Shown piece after piece: positions 47,567 through 58,772 of a stretch of DNA of 64,000 nt. Position 1 is the stretch's first letter, and each line of letters begins with the position of its first letter. The stretch covers positions 1,426,001 to 1,490,000 of the forward strand of contig CP103037.1 in the NCBI GenBank assembly GCA_024752435.1, read 5' to 3'. Below the pieces are notes generated by a model. It had not been told where the DNA came from and searched no databases. It worked only from the letters and a program-made list of their open reading frames with translations. This stretch comes from Allantophomopsis cytisporea (lineage: Eukaryota > Ascomycota > Leotiomycetes > Phacidiales > Phacidiaceae). The translations under genes were made by a program, and so were the position numbers.

Positions 47567-49674
47567 TCAAAGCCTATCCTCATCCCACCAAGCTTGTCCC
47601 ACACACAAGCCCCCACTAACCCATGCGCCCCAAACCCCTATGATATGAACAACCAACAGAACACTCATTACCCCCCATGATGACCTAAAGCTCAAATCCA
47701 GTGCCGCGACCCCTAGTACCGCATACACGATCCACGGTTTCGTCGCAAGCGGGAGGCAGGGACGGGTGATACTCGCGACCTTGGTCAGGAAGACAACGCT
47801 CTTGAGCAAAAGGGTGAGAACGTGATGATTTAGGGCCGCCCAATGTGCTATAGAGTGTGTGGCTGTGTGCAGCGTGGTTTGGAAACGGGAAAGGGTTGTT
47901 GAGGGGGGTGGGAGGAGAAGGGGTGTACGGAGAGATGGTGATGGGGTCGGGTCTTTAGCAGGAATGAGTGGCCCATTGCCAGTAATGGATTCGGGCTGAT
48001 CTTCGGCGTATGCTGAGGAAAGGGTGCGGCGGTTCCCTGATTTGTCAGTTTTCTCTTGTGGTTGAGACTCGTAGGAAGAAGGAGACAGACCTGGTTGAGG
48101 GCTGCCGGGTCTGGGGGAGTCTATTGAGTGAATGCGTGTGCTTGCATTGCTTGGAGCAAGTCCGGACCCCGTTCTCCCATTCCGTGAGAGATTCTCCATC
48201 TTCAAGCCTTTGCCAGAGTGAATGGCTTGCAAGACTTCCGCTGCGCTCGGTCTTTCGTTGGGATCAAGTGCCAAGAGCCGTCTCAGGAACGTATACAGCT
48301 GGTCTGGGAGATCAGGACGCTCTTTCTTCTCCCTGAAGCCAGACCATTCACTGATCTCACTTCGAAGTTGGTCCAAGTCCTCAAATTCCTCTTGAATATT
48401 CTCTGCACTTGTATATGGCAATCTTCCGAAACACATAAAATATAGAATCATTCCAAGTGAGAAGATATCAGACTTTGTTGTGAAGTTCCCATACTTGCCG
48501 GATGAGTCTTTTCGTACGACTTCTGGCGCACAGTAGGATATAGTTCCCGTGCTACCGGTATTCTGGCGAACTGCATTTTCCGCTTGCACTTCACCAAAGT
48601 CGCTGATGAGACACCGAATTTCACTTCCGTTTCTGATCAGAAGACAGTTGGATGGCTTCAGATCGCGATGAATGTAGTTGGCTTCATGCAAATGCGCAAG
48701 ACCAGCCACTATGTCTTTGAAGAATGAGGCGATCTCATCAATCGAAAGCTTTCGCGGAGCTTGCAGATTAGGACGCTCAGACTGTCCTTTGGACCTCCGC
48801 CGGGCCTGTTCTTTTAACTGCTCGTTGGTGGCTGTTGGTTGTCCTGAGCCAACAATATAATGCAGCAAGTCGCCTGCATTGCAATATTGTAGTAGAATGA
48901 AAACGCAAATCACTGGGGGCGTGAATCTGTGAAGCTTGACTTCCTCAAGCCACACGTGTTGATACGACACTAGATTTGGATGGGACAGTTCTTGAAGAAG
49001 TTGAACTTCCGTCAAGACTTTCACAAGCCAACTGTGATCATCTCCAACAGGAACACGCTTGCATGCGAAATGTCCCAATGGAACTCCGTCGAGTTCATGT
49101 CTCACTAAGAGTACAACACCTTTCCCTCCACTTCCAAGCTGCTTCTCCTCGACAAAATTATTCTTAAGGTAGCCTGGACAGAAAGCATCTCTCTTGATAC
49201 TATTTCCCGTTCGTTGTGACGCGGTCGCAGGTGTGCTTGTCAAAAATTCTGCATCCTTAACCGAAGAACTTCCATTAGGGGACGGAAAAGCAGGTTGGAC
49301 TAATTTCCGAATTGGACTAGAAGGTGGACTATGTCCTCGATGTTCTTGGTTGGCTAAGTGAAGCAATCGAAAATATTCGGGGCTGACGAAACTATCATTG
49401 CGAGTCGGGGCGGGACGAGCTTCTCGCTGACGACTAGGGGAAGATTTGGATCGAAAGGGCCGATGACAGTAAGGACAATCAGAGAGAGGCGGGGAGACTC
49501 CTCTGAGAACCAGCTGATTGGAAACCGGGTCTCTGAGTACAATTGCGTCGCCGTGACGGCTGTTGAACTATGATGTTAGCTCTGTGTACAAGGCTGGAAT
49601 GCGCACAAGGCTGAGAGTGAAACATACAGAACTATTTCGTGGCTGTCACCTGAAGAGTAGGGAACGAGCGACAT
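47567..49674 (-). CDS. IKS1: Serine/threonine protein kinase IKS1
   Basis: Two exons, 49628..49674 (MSLVPYSSGDSHEIV) and 47567..49559, with a 68-nt intron; 679 aa. The splice restores EIVLRHGDAIVLRDP. A short CPYCHRP zinc-binding-like motif follows. Kinase motifs: Gly-loop LGSGGKGVVLL, FACKRV Lys (about 181), HRDLKPSN (about 312), DFGE, SYCAPE. A roughly 40-residue insert lies in the N-lobe/C-lobe linker. The tail is Ser/Pro-rich and ends in hydrophobic helices (PWIVYAVLGVAALDL, WGVMSVLLVVHIIGVWGAW), giving a membrane-anchored kinase as in fungal Iks1. Yeast Iks1 is poorly characterised (ion/haloperidol-sensitivity phenotypes). Confidence 0.92.
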
Positions 49675-50464
49675 TCTGAGCTCGTTGAATGAATGTATTT
49701 CAGGTTAGGTGGTTAATTCATGTTGATAGGAGGTTGATGCACAAATGTTTCGTAAATTCGCATGAAAGCAGTTCATATATGCATGAGATCATTCAGCGGG
49801 GTTCGAGTCGGATAATTTGGAAGTCAGGTGTGATTGATCAGGCTTGAGGCCTTAAGAGTTAGGCGTCAGATCTTTGTTTACTTTGGATCGGCCGCTATTT
49901 TAAGCTGCTGCGCATCGCTATCAATCCCTCTCCAGATTTCAACGTTTATGATGTGAACTATGTATCCATAATAATCCATGCACGTTGCGGCAGATCTACC
50001 AAGATGGACGACTTTGCTGATGCCTTTGACGAATGGAACAACGCGTTATCTCAAGAGGTCTCTCTTCTTATGCATAGATAAATTTGCCAAGTATTTTCTC
50101 CATCTATGAGTGGTGGCTGAGAGTCGCGTCAATCTCCTGGTATTTATGCAAAGCGCGATATCTTGAACGTTGATATATGGCTTCTATGTGACTCATGTCA
50201 CTCGAATAACTATATAGATCTGAGCAATTATTAGAATCATTCATGACACCGTAGAAGGTCTTCATAATTCATTGAATTTCTTGGGAATTTTCAAGACCGT
50301 TCGATTGTTTGTCTCTCAGTCAACAACTCACCCCAGTCTTATCCCAACCTCACCTAATCCCAGTAAACGCGTCTTCCCTTGCTTGCAGAATTATTCGACT
50401 TGCAGTTCTTGATCTCCAGAATCTATATACTCCTCAAATAATCAGCACTCAGATTACGCCCATC
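49675..50464. promoter_or_regulatory. Divergent region upstream of IKS1 and AT-hook protein
   Basis: About 790 bp. It includes a 25-codon ATG frame at 50004-50081 (MDDFADAFDEWNNALSQE...) that could be a uORF or a first exon of an unseen gene; no partner exon found. Confidence 0.4.
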
Positions 50465-51408
50465 ATGTCTGCGGAAGCTGGTGTCAAAAAGAGAGGCCGG
50501 CCCAGAAAGATCTCACCGGAAGTTATCATCGCCGAGCCAATTGAGGCACCAGTGACCGTAAGCTCCACTACATCACGAAAGAAGTCTACGAAAGCGCCCA
50601 CTCGTTCCCCATCCACGAAATCTGCACAATCAAAAACAACAAAAGCCACGACAGTCCGTAAAGTCGAAAAGTCAAATCAGCCATCCAAGTCAGCTCTTCA
50701 TAGATCATTGTTGCCTGAGTCGATTCAAGCAAATTTGTCTTCCGAAGCAGCTCTATCATCAGTTCAGGCACGAGCAACTACTGAATCATCAGCCAAAGCA
50801 CCAATTGAGGGCATTCCCATAACGAAATCATCACCAGTGGCTCAATTGCCTCGAACGGTCATCCCGGCGACTTCCAATATTCTCTCCAAAGTTCGCGAAC
50901 TATCTCTCAAGACTCGCGAAGCCTCCGCTGCGACTAATATCATCCTCGACACGATACCTACTTCCAAGCCCATACCCGTATCAGAATCACCAGCCCAGCC
51001 ATCAGCAACATCTTCTACCACAATGCCCGGACCAACCCCAAAGGCAGCCCAGAAGCCCGCTGCTCAGCCAGTCAAGAACATCCCCTTCAAGGGCCTCAAT
51101 TCAGCAATTGTTGGAAACATCTCTAAGAATGCGGGTGCGAGAGGACAATTCCAGGGCCAGAAACCACTGCCATCAAATTACAAACCAGTTGCCAGGAAGG
51201 TTACGATGACTATCGTTGCATTGCCGATTGCAATCGTCACGAGTTATGTGCTATATCAGCGACGTGAGTGCGAGTCTTTTTACTTTCTCTTCTATACGAT
51301 TCTCTGTCCCTCGTTCTTATTGATCGGTTGCTAACTTCTACAGTTGTCCTAGGTGAAGAGAGGAAGCGACTTGTTCCTGATGATGTGGTTGCTTCGAAAG
51401 ATAATTGA
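50465..51408 (+). CDS. Conserved fungal AT-hook/membrane-anchor protein, unknown function
   Basis: Two exons, 50465..51263 and 51344..51408, with an 80-nt intron; 287 aa. The N-terminus has an AT-hook-like KKRGRPRK (residues 8-15), followed by about 200 residues of Ser/Thr/Ala/Lys-rich disorder. The conserved C-terminus is short: LPSNYKPVARKVTMTIVALPIAIVTSYVLYQR joined over the intron to LVLGEERKRLVP, that is, one membrane helix with a basic flank. The upstream frame extends only to a non-ATG start. Having both an AT-hook and a tail-anchor is odd; it could be an inner-nuclear-membrane protein or a mitochondrial protein with an incidental basic motif. Confidence 0.82.
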
Positions 51409-51744
51409 TATCGTCAAATGAGATGTTGGGACGAATGCTTCGGCCGTGTGTATATCTTTACGTCAACTTGCACATGATTTCTCTTGAGAGACTTGTGACA
51501 TACTTTGCTGCGGAGATGTCGTCGATCAAATGCCGATGTTAGTTTATGTATATTACGCGTGATGAGAAAATATTTATTATGTCTTAGTAGTTCTTAATTT
51601 TATAGCTATAATCTCGATCGTAGTGCTCGCCTTTTTGTTGACAATGATATCGGTATGTACATCGACACGATAACTCTCCGATCAGAATATGTTCCGAGAG
51701 AGTAACAGGAGAGAAGTTAACGAGTAGCTTATGAGATAGTGCAA

Positions 51745-52250
51745 TACCTGCTTGTGGGGTTCGTCAAGAACGATGATATTACGGTCTCGCAAAATCATTC
51801 CCGCCATGCTAGTTAGCTGGTGTTGGCCTTGAGATAGAAATTTACTGTCCTTGATCGCATTCAGCCCTCCTCTCTCAGATGTGGTTTCCTATAATCCGAC
51901 TTGAGTAAGTGCTGGAATAGAAAGGGCATCTTCACTGACACCAAGTTGGTCAATATTGAGACGGACGTCTCCAAGAAGGAAAGAAGGCTCTTGAGATGAG
52001 AAATAATGTTCTCTTGAAGCAATTCCCTCGGCACTAAATATGTATCAATGCCGTCGAAAAAGATACATCCGCTTGTGACATCAATCATTCCAAGTACCGA
52101 AGTGTTTGTTCTGCTGCTGTAGATTTGGTGTCAGTGATGTGAACTTGGACTGGAAGACTTACCCTGAGAAGATCATATCTGAGGAAACGTATCAAATCTC
52201 CGCATTTTACCAACTTCATTCTCTTGTACGACCTTCAAGCCCAGAACCTA
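51745..52250 (-). pseudogene. Relic of an ABC transporter nucleotide-binding domain (ABCC-like)
   Basis: Read on the minus strand, collinear pieces of an ABCC-type C-terminal NBD appear in changing frames. They are VLGLKVVQENEVG (before a ruined Walker A), VLGMIDVTSGCIFFDGIDT, then after a frameshift SSQEPSFLLGDVRLNIDQLG. A stop follows VGL, then ETTSERGGLNA, the signature LSQGQHQL and Walker B IIVLDEP. At least one frameshift, one nonsense codon and loss of the GxGKSS motif make it non-functional. No transmembrane domain could be found upstream. Confidence 0.75.
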
Positions 52251-52735
52251 ATTGATAGACAAATTAATGTTTCGCAGTCTTCGATATTGATATCACTCGC
52301 GAATGCTCGAACTGAGAGCATAGTTTATGATGGGCCAGATGATCATCATGTTGCTCACTATTTCGGTTATCTCTGACAAGGAATCATATGTACTGACGAT
52401 TATGCGGTGACACGACACTTGAAAGGTAATGAGTTGACATCTGCCCAACTATTCGAGATTCCTTGGGGTTCTATACATAGCTGTAAAGGAGTTCAGGGCA
52501 CTGATTAAGTGGGGCGCAAGAGTTTCCGATTTGGAACCTGAAAACGATTGTTGATCATCTTTACTTTTCTGTATTTTCAAGAGCATAAGTTCTCTTTCGT
52601 ATCCAAACAAGCGATATTTCAAACTTACGCTGACTTCGATGGAATAACGTTCGTGTGGTTTCGCTATCAATCTGAGTTTTTCACAACTAGTTTCACAAAC
52701 TCATAGTATTCCAACACTATATGTTCTTGATGGTT

Positions 52736-52990
52736 TTATAAACCTGCCCCAAACAAAGCCCGAGAATCTGCGAGAGCATATAGCGTGTGCTCAACATGTT
52801 GAAGAGCAGTATCAAACTGCTCTAGATCAACTGGATTGGGCAAGTCCTGATGCCTCTCACCAGGAATTTTATCAGCACCATATTCACATAAGATCGAGGA
52901 AACGCTTTCATAGCGTTTTGTAGCTTATAGTCATATACTTCAGAAGCTTTCAAGTCAACTAGATCGCACTGTTCCAATTACTTGGAGCTA
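52736..52990 (-). pseudogene. Unidentified decayed coding fragment
   Basis: The minus strand carries CDLVDLKASEVYDYKLQNA in one frame and, overlapping, KRYESVSSILCEYGADKIP followed by GERHQDLPNPVDLEQF and HTLYALADSRALFGAGL before TAA. The two pieces read as one protein interrupted by a frameshift; upstream codons contain several stops. The family is not recognised. Confidence 0.4.
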
Positions 52991-53898
52991 CTCTATCAAG
53001 AGCTCCGAGCGACAAGTCTAGTCAAATTCAAATAGTGTTCTATACATCTCATCATTCCATCACTACTCAATTCTTCGGTAAAGCGATCTCCAATCTTATC
53101 CAACCCTCATCGCCAAGACGCGTGAGAAGCGTCAGCCTAAAGCCGCTGCAAGACGAACAAGGTGTGAATGGTGTGCATACAACCCGCAGATCGCTGCACC
53201 ATGCCACACACCCACATAGCGATCAATACACGCTCGCCTCTCTACCATAAATCCAATAAATATGAAGTAATACAAAGTGATAATTTACAGCATCGGCACA
53301 AAGAACCGTCGATTTCCCTGTCCGTTCGTATCGCTCGCTTGCTCGCTCCCACCCTCCACTTCCTCGTCGACGTCCACAACCGGCGTACATCATACCAGGC
53401 TTCTTTCATAGGATAATACACCCCATGAACCCGCACCCTACCCCGAGCCACCGCCGTCTGGCTTTCGCGGGACCTTTTCTGACGGGCTTGTTGGGCAGGG
53501 CCGTATATCACGTGCTCGACTTGCATACCTCACATGTTTGTGCCCAACGACACACACCAACGAAAGCCAGCGGCTGCACAACGTGGTGGAATGGTGCATG
53601 GCGCACTCGTCCGTTTTCATCTCCTCGGACTTGGCTGTCTTCTTCCGAGAAGCGTGGAAGGTGGTGGCGTCGAGCGTTGGATGATGTTGGTTATGTGTTA
53701 TGGTGATATGATGGGCGAATCAAGAATCATGCTGGATACCCCGCTCTGCTCGGATACACTGATGTGGAATTCTTGATTCTTGGGATAGCCCACGCTGTTG
53801 GTCTCGTGTCCAAGGATGGTAGGGGGTTTGAGAGGGTGGTATTGATGGAGGAGGAGTGGACGATACGTTTATTTGAGTGGTATGGTGGTGCAGTGTGA

Positions 53899-53907
53899 GG
53901 TATATAA
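53899..53907 (+). promoter_or_regulatory. TATA box of small Cys/His peptide gene
   Basis: A TATATAAAG sequence lies about 130 bp upstream of the ATG at 54033, followed by a T/C-rich stretch typical of fungal transcription starts. Confidence 0.5.
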
Positions 53908-54032
53908 AGCTCGAGTTCCTCTCTCTGTCCCATTTCCTTTCATTCATTCTCATATACTCTTCCTGAGAAATATACTACTACTTGGAACAAAATCTACATC
54001 AAATATACGTTCATCGAAACTTATCTACCATC

Positions 54033-54252
54033 ATGTGGAACTGCGTAAGCACCAACTTCCCTCTGCCTTTACTTCTTCCTCCTGAAATTATACTTGAGCA
54101 TCGTTCAAGTTTTTGTGAAGGCGGAAGACAAATAACGAAATGAGAATGATACTGACAAGTGGCAGTGCCAATGCTCCGGCTCACACGCCGACACCCAGAC
54201 CGTCTGTGACAACCACGAGACGAAGCACGAGAAGTGCACTTCCTGCAAGTAA
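54033..54252 (+). CDS. Small Cys/His-rich metallothionein-like peptide
   Basis: Two exons: 54033..54044 (MWNC) and 54166..54252, with a 121-nt intron (GTAAGC...GGCAG); 32 aa. The peptide has Cys at 4, 5, 7, 18, 28 and 31 and His at 11, 21 and 25, with CQC, CTSC and no large hydrophobic core. This is the composition of a small metal-binding peptide such as a copper or zinc metallothionein. A second intron-like segment (54262..54316; GTGAGT, branch CTAAC, ATAG) lies 10 nt past the stop, probably a 3'UTR intron. A consensus TATA box and C/T-rich leader precede it. Too short for ordinary ORF calling. Assignment rests on composition; it may be another kind of zinc-binding peptide. Confidence 0.65.
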
Positions 54253-54261
54253 AGATATTAT

Positions 54262-54316
54262 GTGAGTGTATCCCACGCACACAAATACGTCATCAAAGCC
54301 TAACGACTCAACATAG
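54262..54316 (+). other. Probable 3'UTR intron
   Basis: GTGAGT donor, CTAACGAC branch site and ACATAG acceptor within 55 nt, starting 10 nt after the stop codon of the small Cys/His peptide gene. Confidence 0.45.
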
Positions 54317-54727
54317 GCAAGAATATCAAAATGGAGTCGAGAGGCGAGAGGCATGGAAATGATACTGCATGACTTGATTTTGCTAGGCGACGACGCGACG
54401 AAACATTACTTTTTGTGCTTTGTGAGAACCGAGTGTGCAAGTTTTGCGAGTAGCTGGAGTTGATTAACCAAATTGAATGAAATTCATGCGTGCAGTTATG
54501 CAAATATAATATACATATTGAGTGACCAGAGAGTCGAGCAAAAAACGAAAAGTGAAAGAATGCTAGCTAGCTGAATTGTCGTTACCCAAAGGCCTCATCA
54601 TCCTCCCCATCCATCATGTCATATGCCATCCATCCATCCAATGCCACTCCATACACTCGTCCATCCATATATCCCTGTTGGTATACTTCCCCAGCTATCA
54701 AACATAAACGCCAAATTATTACCCTTG

Positions 54728-56953
54728 CTACCTCGCCTTTCCAATGCCCCTCCCCACACTCTGGCCACTGCTAGCACTTGCATCATCGACTCTCCTCTTT
54801 TCATCCCACTCCTCGGCTCCCTCCACGCGCCCATCCACACCCCGGCCTTCAAATAAGGCCACGGGGATCAAGCCTACCGTGCTCGTCGTAACAGATTGCA
54901 GTCCGCTATTCTCTCGCAACCCGCTGCTACCCGGACCTAAGTCAGGTCCTGGATCACCCCATCCTCCCATGCTCGTTCCACTCGAATACTTACTTGAGTA
55001 CGTTCCCGCAGCTGAGATTATGCGTGGCTGTTGCACTGAGACAATACGTGGTTGCGCCCCATTTGAGTCCAATGGTGCTTGACCTATATGTGTTCCGCGA
55101 AGAGAGCTCTGACGGGTCGTAAGACTTGAACGGAGATTGGTTGGAAATACCGAGTTGCGCGCTTGCTGCGAGTTTCCAGCAGCAAAGTAAGACGAAGCTG
55201 TGTTGGATGCCAGATTAGGAGTCGGCATAGCCGGTACGAATGCTGGCGGCTCAAGGTCGAATGGGTCGGAACGGCCTCGAGTTTTTCTACCAGAGGTTGA
55301 GGATGACATGTAGGTATCACGATACGTGTCTCGGTTACCGCCAATCGTGGAGGCAACTATTGTCGATGGGTAGCGAGACTGGGGTGTCTGGTTGACGGGA
55401 TTGCTTGACAAGGAGATGGATTGACCTCGAGACCGACGTATTGTGTCGACATAGTTGCTAGACACACCTTTAGGGACTGATGGCTTTGGTTGTGTAATAG
55501 GATCAGCGAAAGGGTTCGTGGTTGTTGCCGTTGGTCTCTCCTGTGGATCTGCGAACGGATTTTTTTCATTGTTAGGCTCGAAAGAGCGGCTGAAGTCGAG
55601 CCCAAGAGAGCCAAGGGAGTCCAATGGTGCATCTCCTGCTAGGGACTTACGTCGCTGTTCGGCAGTACGCTGGAGTTCCTGTTCTTCCATTGCTAGAATG
55701 GTAGAGAAGTCCGGTTGGCCACGGGCTTTCTCAATTTGCTTCTCCCTCGCGGCCGCGAATGGGTCAGCCATATCCTTCTCCTTGTGAGGTCGTAGTTTGT
55801 AAATGACACCTTCCTTAAAGCTCTCAAGCCAATCGCCAAAGCGATCCTTCACTGTGATCGGACTCACATGGCTAGAAATGGCAGAATTACTGCGACTGTG
55901 CTGAGGAATTTGTTCAAGGAATTGCGAATTGCCCCGATTCAAATTTACGTTGGAGCCGCCATTGCCGGTGCTGCCGCCAGATACTGTCCTCTTCAAGGTC
56001 GTCCCAATTTCACCCACTCCATTTTTCATTTTTCCTAGGAAGACTCCAGCATTTGCCTTCAATTTAGTAATACCTCCGGTTGGTCCACGGAATGCGGTGT
56101 CATTCTCATAGAACTGACTTTGTCTGGCAGTAGTGAGCGGAGTGAGGAAGGAGTCACGTTTTCGTTGTCTTCGTCTAAGCAGCCAAAATACCAGTCCAAT
56201 CAGGCCAACGAAGGCAATTCCACCCACAACGCCTCCAACAACAGGACCCATGGATACCTTTGTTGTTGATGTGGTATCATGTTTGGTGGAAGACTCTGCC
56301 GAGTTGGGAGAAGTTGTTGATGTCGATAATAAGCTCGAGCCCGTACCAGTGACTACAGATTGTGTGGCTTTACCAAGACCATCTTCGGTTCGTGAAGTAG
56401 TTCTTAAAGTAGTCGATGTTGCTGTACCCGTCACTGCACTCTCTGCGATCACAATAGTACTAGAAGTGGCACTTGCTGTTGAGGATTCTGTTATCAAGGC
56501 TGAGCTAATAGCAGAGGCGGCAGCGGCAGCAGAAACCGTACTGCTTTGCTGAATATCCGTCGAGGTACTTGATACCGCTATCGTGCTCGATGAAATTGTT
56601 GACAGAGTAGTAGATATTGCACTTGTGACTTGAGATGCCCCAATTGCAGGCGTGGGGGCACCTTCAAGAGATGCAGACTGAGAAACTACAACGGCGGCTG
56701 TCGTTGACGTTGATGTTAGTGTCAGAGATGATGTAGTAGTGGCTGACGTTGAGGATGTTATGGACGAAGATGAACTTCGCGTTGTCTTTGAGGTCGAGGT
56801 AGACGAGGATGAGGATGAAGATGAAGATGATACAGAAGTTGCTGATGCTGCGTTTCCATTTTCACCAGATACTGTTGTCGCAGTCCTTGGTATAGCAGTA
56901 CATTGCTTCCCTCCAATTGAAGTAATCGAGGCTCCTGCCGGCAGGGTCGACAT
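54728..56953 (-). CDS. Mucin-like single-pass membrane protein with cytoplasmic NPF motifs
   Basis: Single exon, 741 aa from ATG at 56953. Residues 1-235 are Ser/Thr-rich (long Ser runs, STSTT), suited to heavy O-glycosylation. One membrane helix (VVGGVVGGIAFVGLIGLVFWLL, about 245-266) is followed by RRRQRKR stop-transfer. The 470-residue cytosolic tail is Ser-rich and includes two NPFADP motifs and an FADP-like AREK segment. Overall it resembles fungal wall-stress sensors (Mid2/Wsc-type) and Axl2-like surface proteins. I see no cleavable signal peptide: the frame begins MSTLPAGASITSIGGKQC. An upstream exon with a signal sequence cannot be excluded, since the C-I-P start resembles the inside of an ectodomain. 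Confidence 0.8.
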   Translation of the reverse strand: MSTLPAGASITSIGGKQCTAIPRTATTVSGENGNAASATSVSSSSSSSSSSTSTSKTTRSSSSSITSSTSATTTSSLTLTSTSTTAAVVVSQSASLEGAPTPAIGASQVTSAISTTLSTISSSTIAVSSTSTDIQQSSTVSAAAAASAISSALITESSTASATSSTIVIAESAVTGTATSTTLRTTSRTEDGLGKATQSVVTGTGSSLLSTSTTSPNSAESSTKHDTTSTTKVSMGPVVGGVVGGIAFVGLIGLVFWLLRRRQRKRDSFLTPLTTARQSQFYENDTAFRGPTGGITKLKANAGVFLGKMKNGVGEIGTTLKRTVSGGSTGNGGSNVNLNRGNSQFLEQIPQHSRSNSAISSHVSPITVKDRFGDWLESFKEGVIYKLRPHKEKDMADPFAAAREKQIEKARGQPDFSTILAMEEQELQRTAEQRRKSLAGDAPLDSLGSLGLDFSRSFEPNNEKNPFADPQERPTATTTNPFADPITQPKPSVPKGVSSNYVDTIRRSRGQSISLSSNPVNQTPQSRYPSTIVASTIGGNRDTYRDTYMSSSTSGRKTRGRSDPFDLEPPAFVPAMPTPNLASNTASSYFAAGNSQQARNSVFPTNLRSSLTTRQSSLRGTHIGQAPLDSNGAQPRIVSVQQPRIISAAGTYSSKYSSGTSMGGWGDPGPDLGPGSSGLRENSGLQSVTTSTVGLIPVALFEGRGVDGRVEGAEEWDEKRRVDDASASSGQSVGRGIGKAR

Positions 56954-58570
56954 AATGAAAGAAAGCGTTACCAGCCGCGATGCTCATATGAATAGATTCG
57001 AGAAGAAAGGAAGGACAGACAAGGCGCTGGCGCCATCGAAAGCCTTAGTTAGACATGAGAGTCGTGATGTGTTCGTGAAAGATGGATGAGTAGAAGAGTT
57101 TTCGAAAGAGATACCACCGAACAAGAAACCTTGTTCCTCAGACAGAAAGACACGGGGAGAAGAAGAGAGATAGACTCACAGTGGCACATACCTCTTGGAA
57201 CCCGGTATGGCTCGTAAAGAGAGTGTTCGAAATATGGGCTGTGTAGAATGTCGAGGGGTACATGATGTTGTATCAGACCCTTGTCGATGCTGGCCTCCGT
57301 AACATGTCTGAAGCAACTTTACCATTTTCGCTGATAATGACAAGGAGTCGAAAAGCAATCCAGTATACTGAGTATGTAATGTGCATTAAAAAAAATGAAT
57401 TGATGCAGAAACATCTTTCTATTTGAGATACTAATATGCGCATAAAGAAATATGGATAGGCTGTAATGGGATATCATGGCTGTCGTTGCAACACTTTGTG
57501 AAAATATTTGTGTGCGGGGAGGCACAAAATAATGCAATGGGGAGAGGCGCGATGTAACGGGTGCGATACAATAGAGGAGACGCACGCGCTTAACGTCATG
57601 CAAAGAAATGTCGCGAGTGCAAGTCCAGTTGTAATCACAGCTGAGTTTGCTCGGTCATAACAGTCTGATTCCAGAGCAGAGCTGTTGAAACCGAGGTGTA
57701 CAGAAAGACGCCAAGATGAGGCCGGTTTGAGGGCTGTTTCTTTTGTTCCTCGGACCTTTTCCTTTGCTGGTAGAATTGCTCTCTGTTAGGCTGGTGCTGC
57801 TCAAGAAACGTCGACGTGACACGCACAGTCTCTTACTCTGTCACTCACGACTTGGGGGTGGAGGGGAGATGTGTAGAGCAGAGTAGAACAGAACAGAACA
57901 GAACGAAAACATTGTCATTGCTCAGCCAGGCACAGACCTCGATTTTCGCGCATCGTCTGTGATCATTTGTTGATCAGGAACGGAGTTGAAGAACAGAGCC
58001 AGGTATTCGTTATGAATCATTTCATTCTGAATCATCAAAAGAAGTTTGGTTGTTGTATGTCTTTCATAAGTACCATCCATACAATACGTGTAGAGGTAAA
58101 CTGACATCTTAGGCAAAAATGAGTGAGAGACGGATAGTATCATTTTACCTGGTCTACTCACCATCATAGACGACAGTTCACGTAGTTCAGTTCCACCATA
58201 TCTCGGCTTTGTATGATATGAATTGTCCACATATTTGTATACTGACTTTGCTATGTTACCCCATCAATAACAACAAATGTTCAAGCTCTCCAAACCAATG
58301 CCATCTGTGCTCAGTGGACTTCAAACGCAACGAGTGTAGCATCGGCAGACAAAGAAGGTGCACGGCGAAAAGCACGAAATAATTCACGTCTAGGTTTTTG
58401 ATTTTATAATCCGCTGACTATCATCTCTTTCCACGTCAGAGAGTATTTTATTGTTCATCATTCCTTGCTACTTAAGGAAAAGCATCTGTGGCTTACTTTG
58501 GATGCCATGATTTAATATATTGTCATCTGGCTCTGCCAGAAAATTGAAGTTCTAGAATTGTCTTGAGAGT

Positions 58571-58740
58571 ATGCAACCTCCATTCGCTATCTCATTCACC
58601 ATATTAATCATCATGTATCACAATCCATTGTTTACAAATGAGAATTCAATTTGAGTGTGCAGCCTTCATTCATTCACTATCTCACCATGTCAATCGTCAC
58701 GTATCAACTTCGAATGTTTTACAAATAAGAATTCAATTTT
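58571..58740. repeat. Diverged tandem duplication of about 83 bp
   Basis: Unit 1 (58571-58653) and unit 2 (58657-58740) share the order TGCA[AG]CCT[CT]CATTC, CTATCTCA, CCAT, AATC[AG]TCA[TC]GTATCA, TTTACAAAT[GA]AGAATTCAATTT with scattered substitutions and small indels. Confidence 0.8.
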
Positions 58741-58772
58741 GCATATCTACTCGAAAGACAACTATAACAACC

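Larger units (their letters stand above)
51409..54032. other. Gene-poor region with decayed coding fragments
   Basis: About 2.6 kb without an intact gene. It contains an ABC-transporter relic (51745-52250, -) and a further frame-shifted relic (52736-52990, -). The 53.0-53.9 kb part has overlapping random frames on both strands and leads into the promoter of the small peptide gene. Confidence 0.55.

Noticed and set aside
49795..49820. tRNA-like GGTTCGAGTC segment
   Set aside because: Resembles a T-loop, but no matching acceptor stem, D-loop or anticodon arm nearby.
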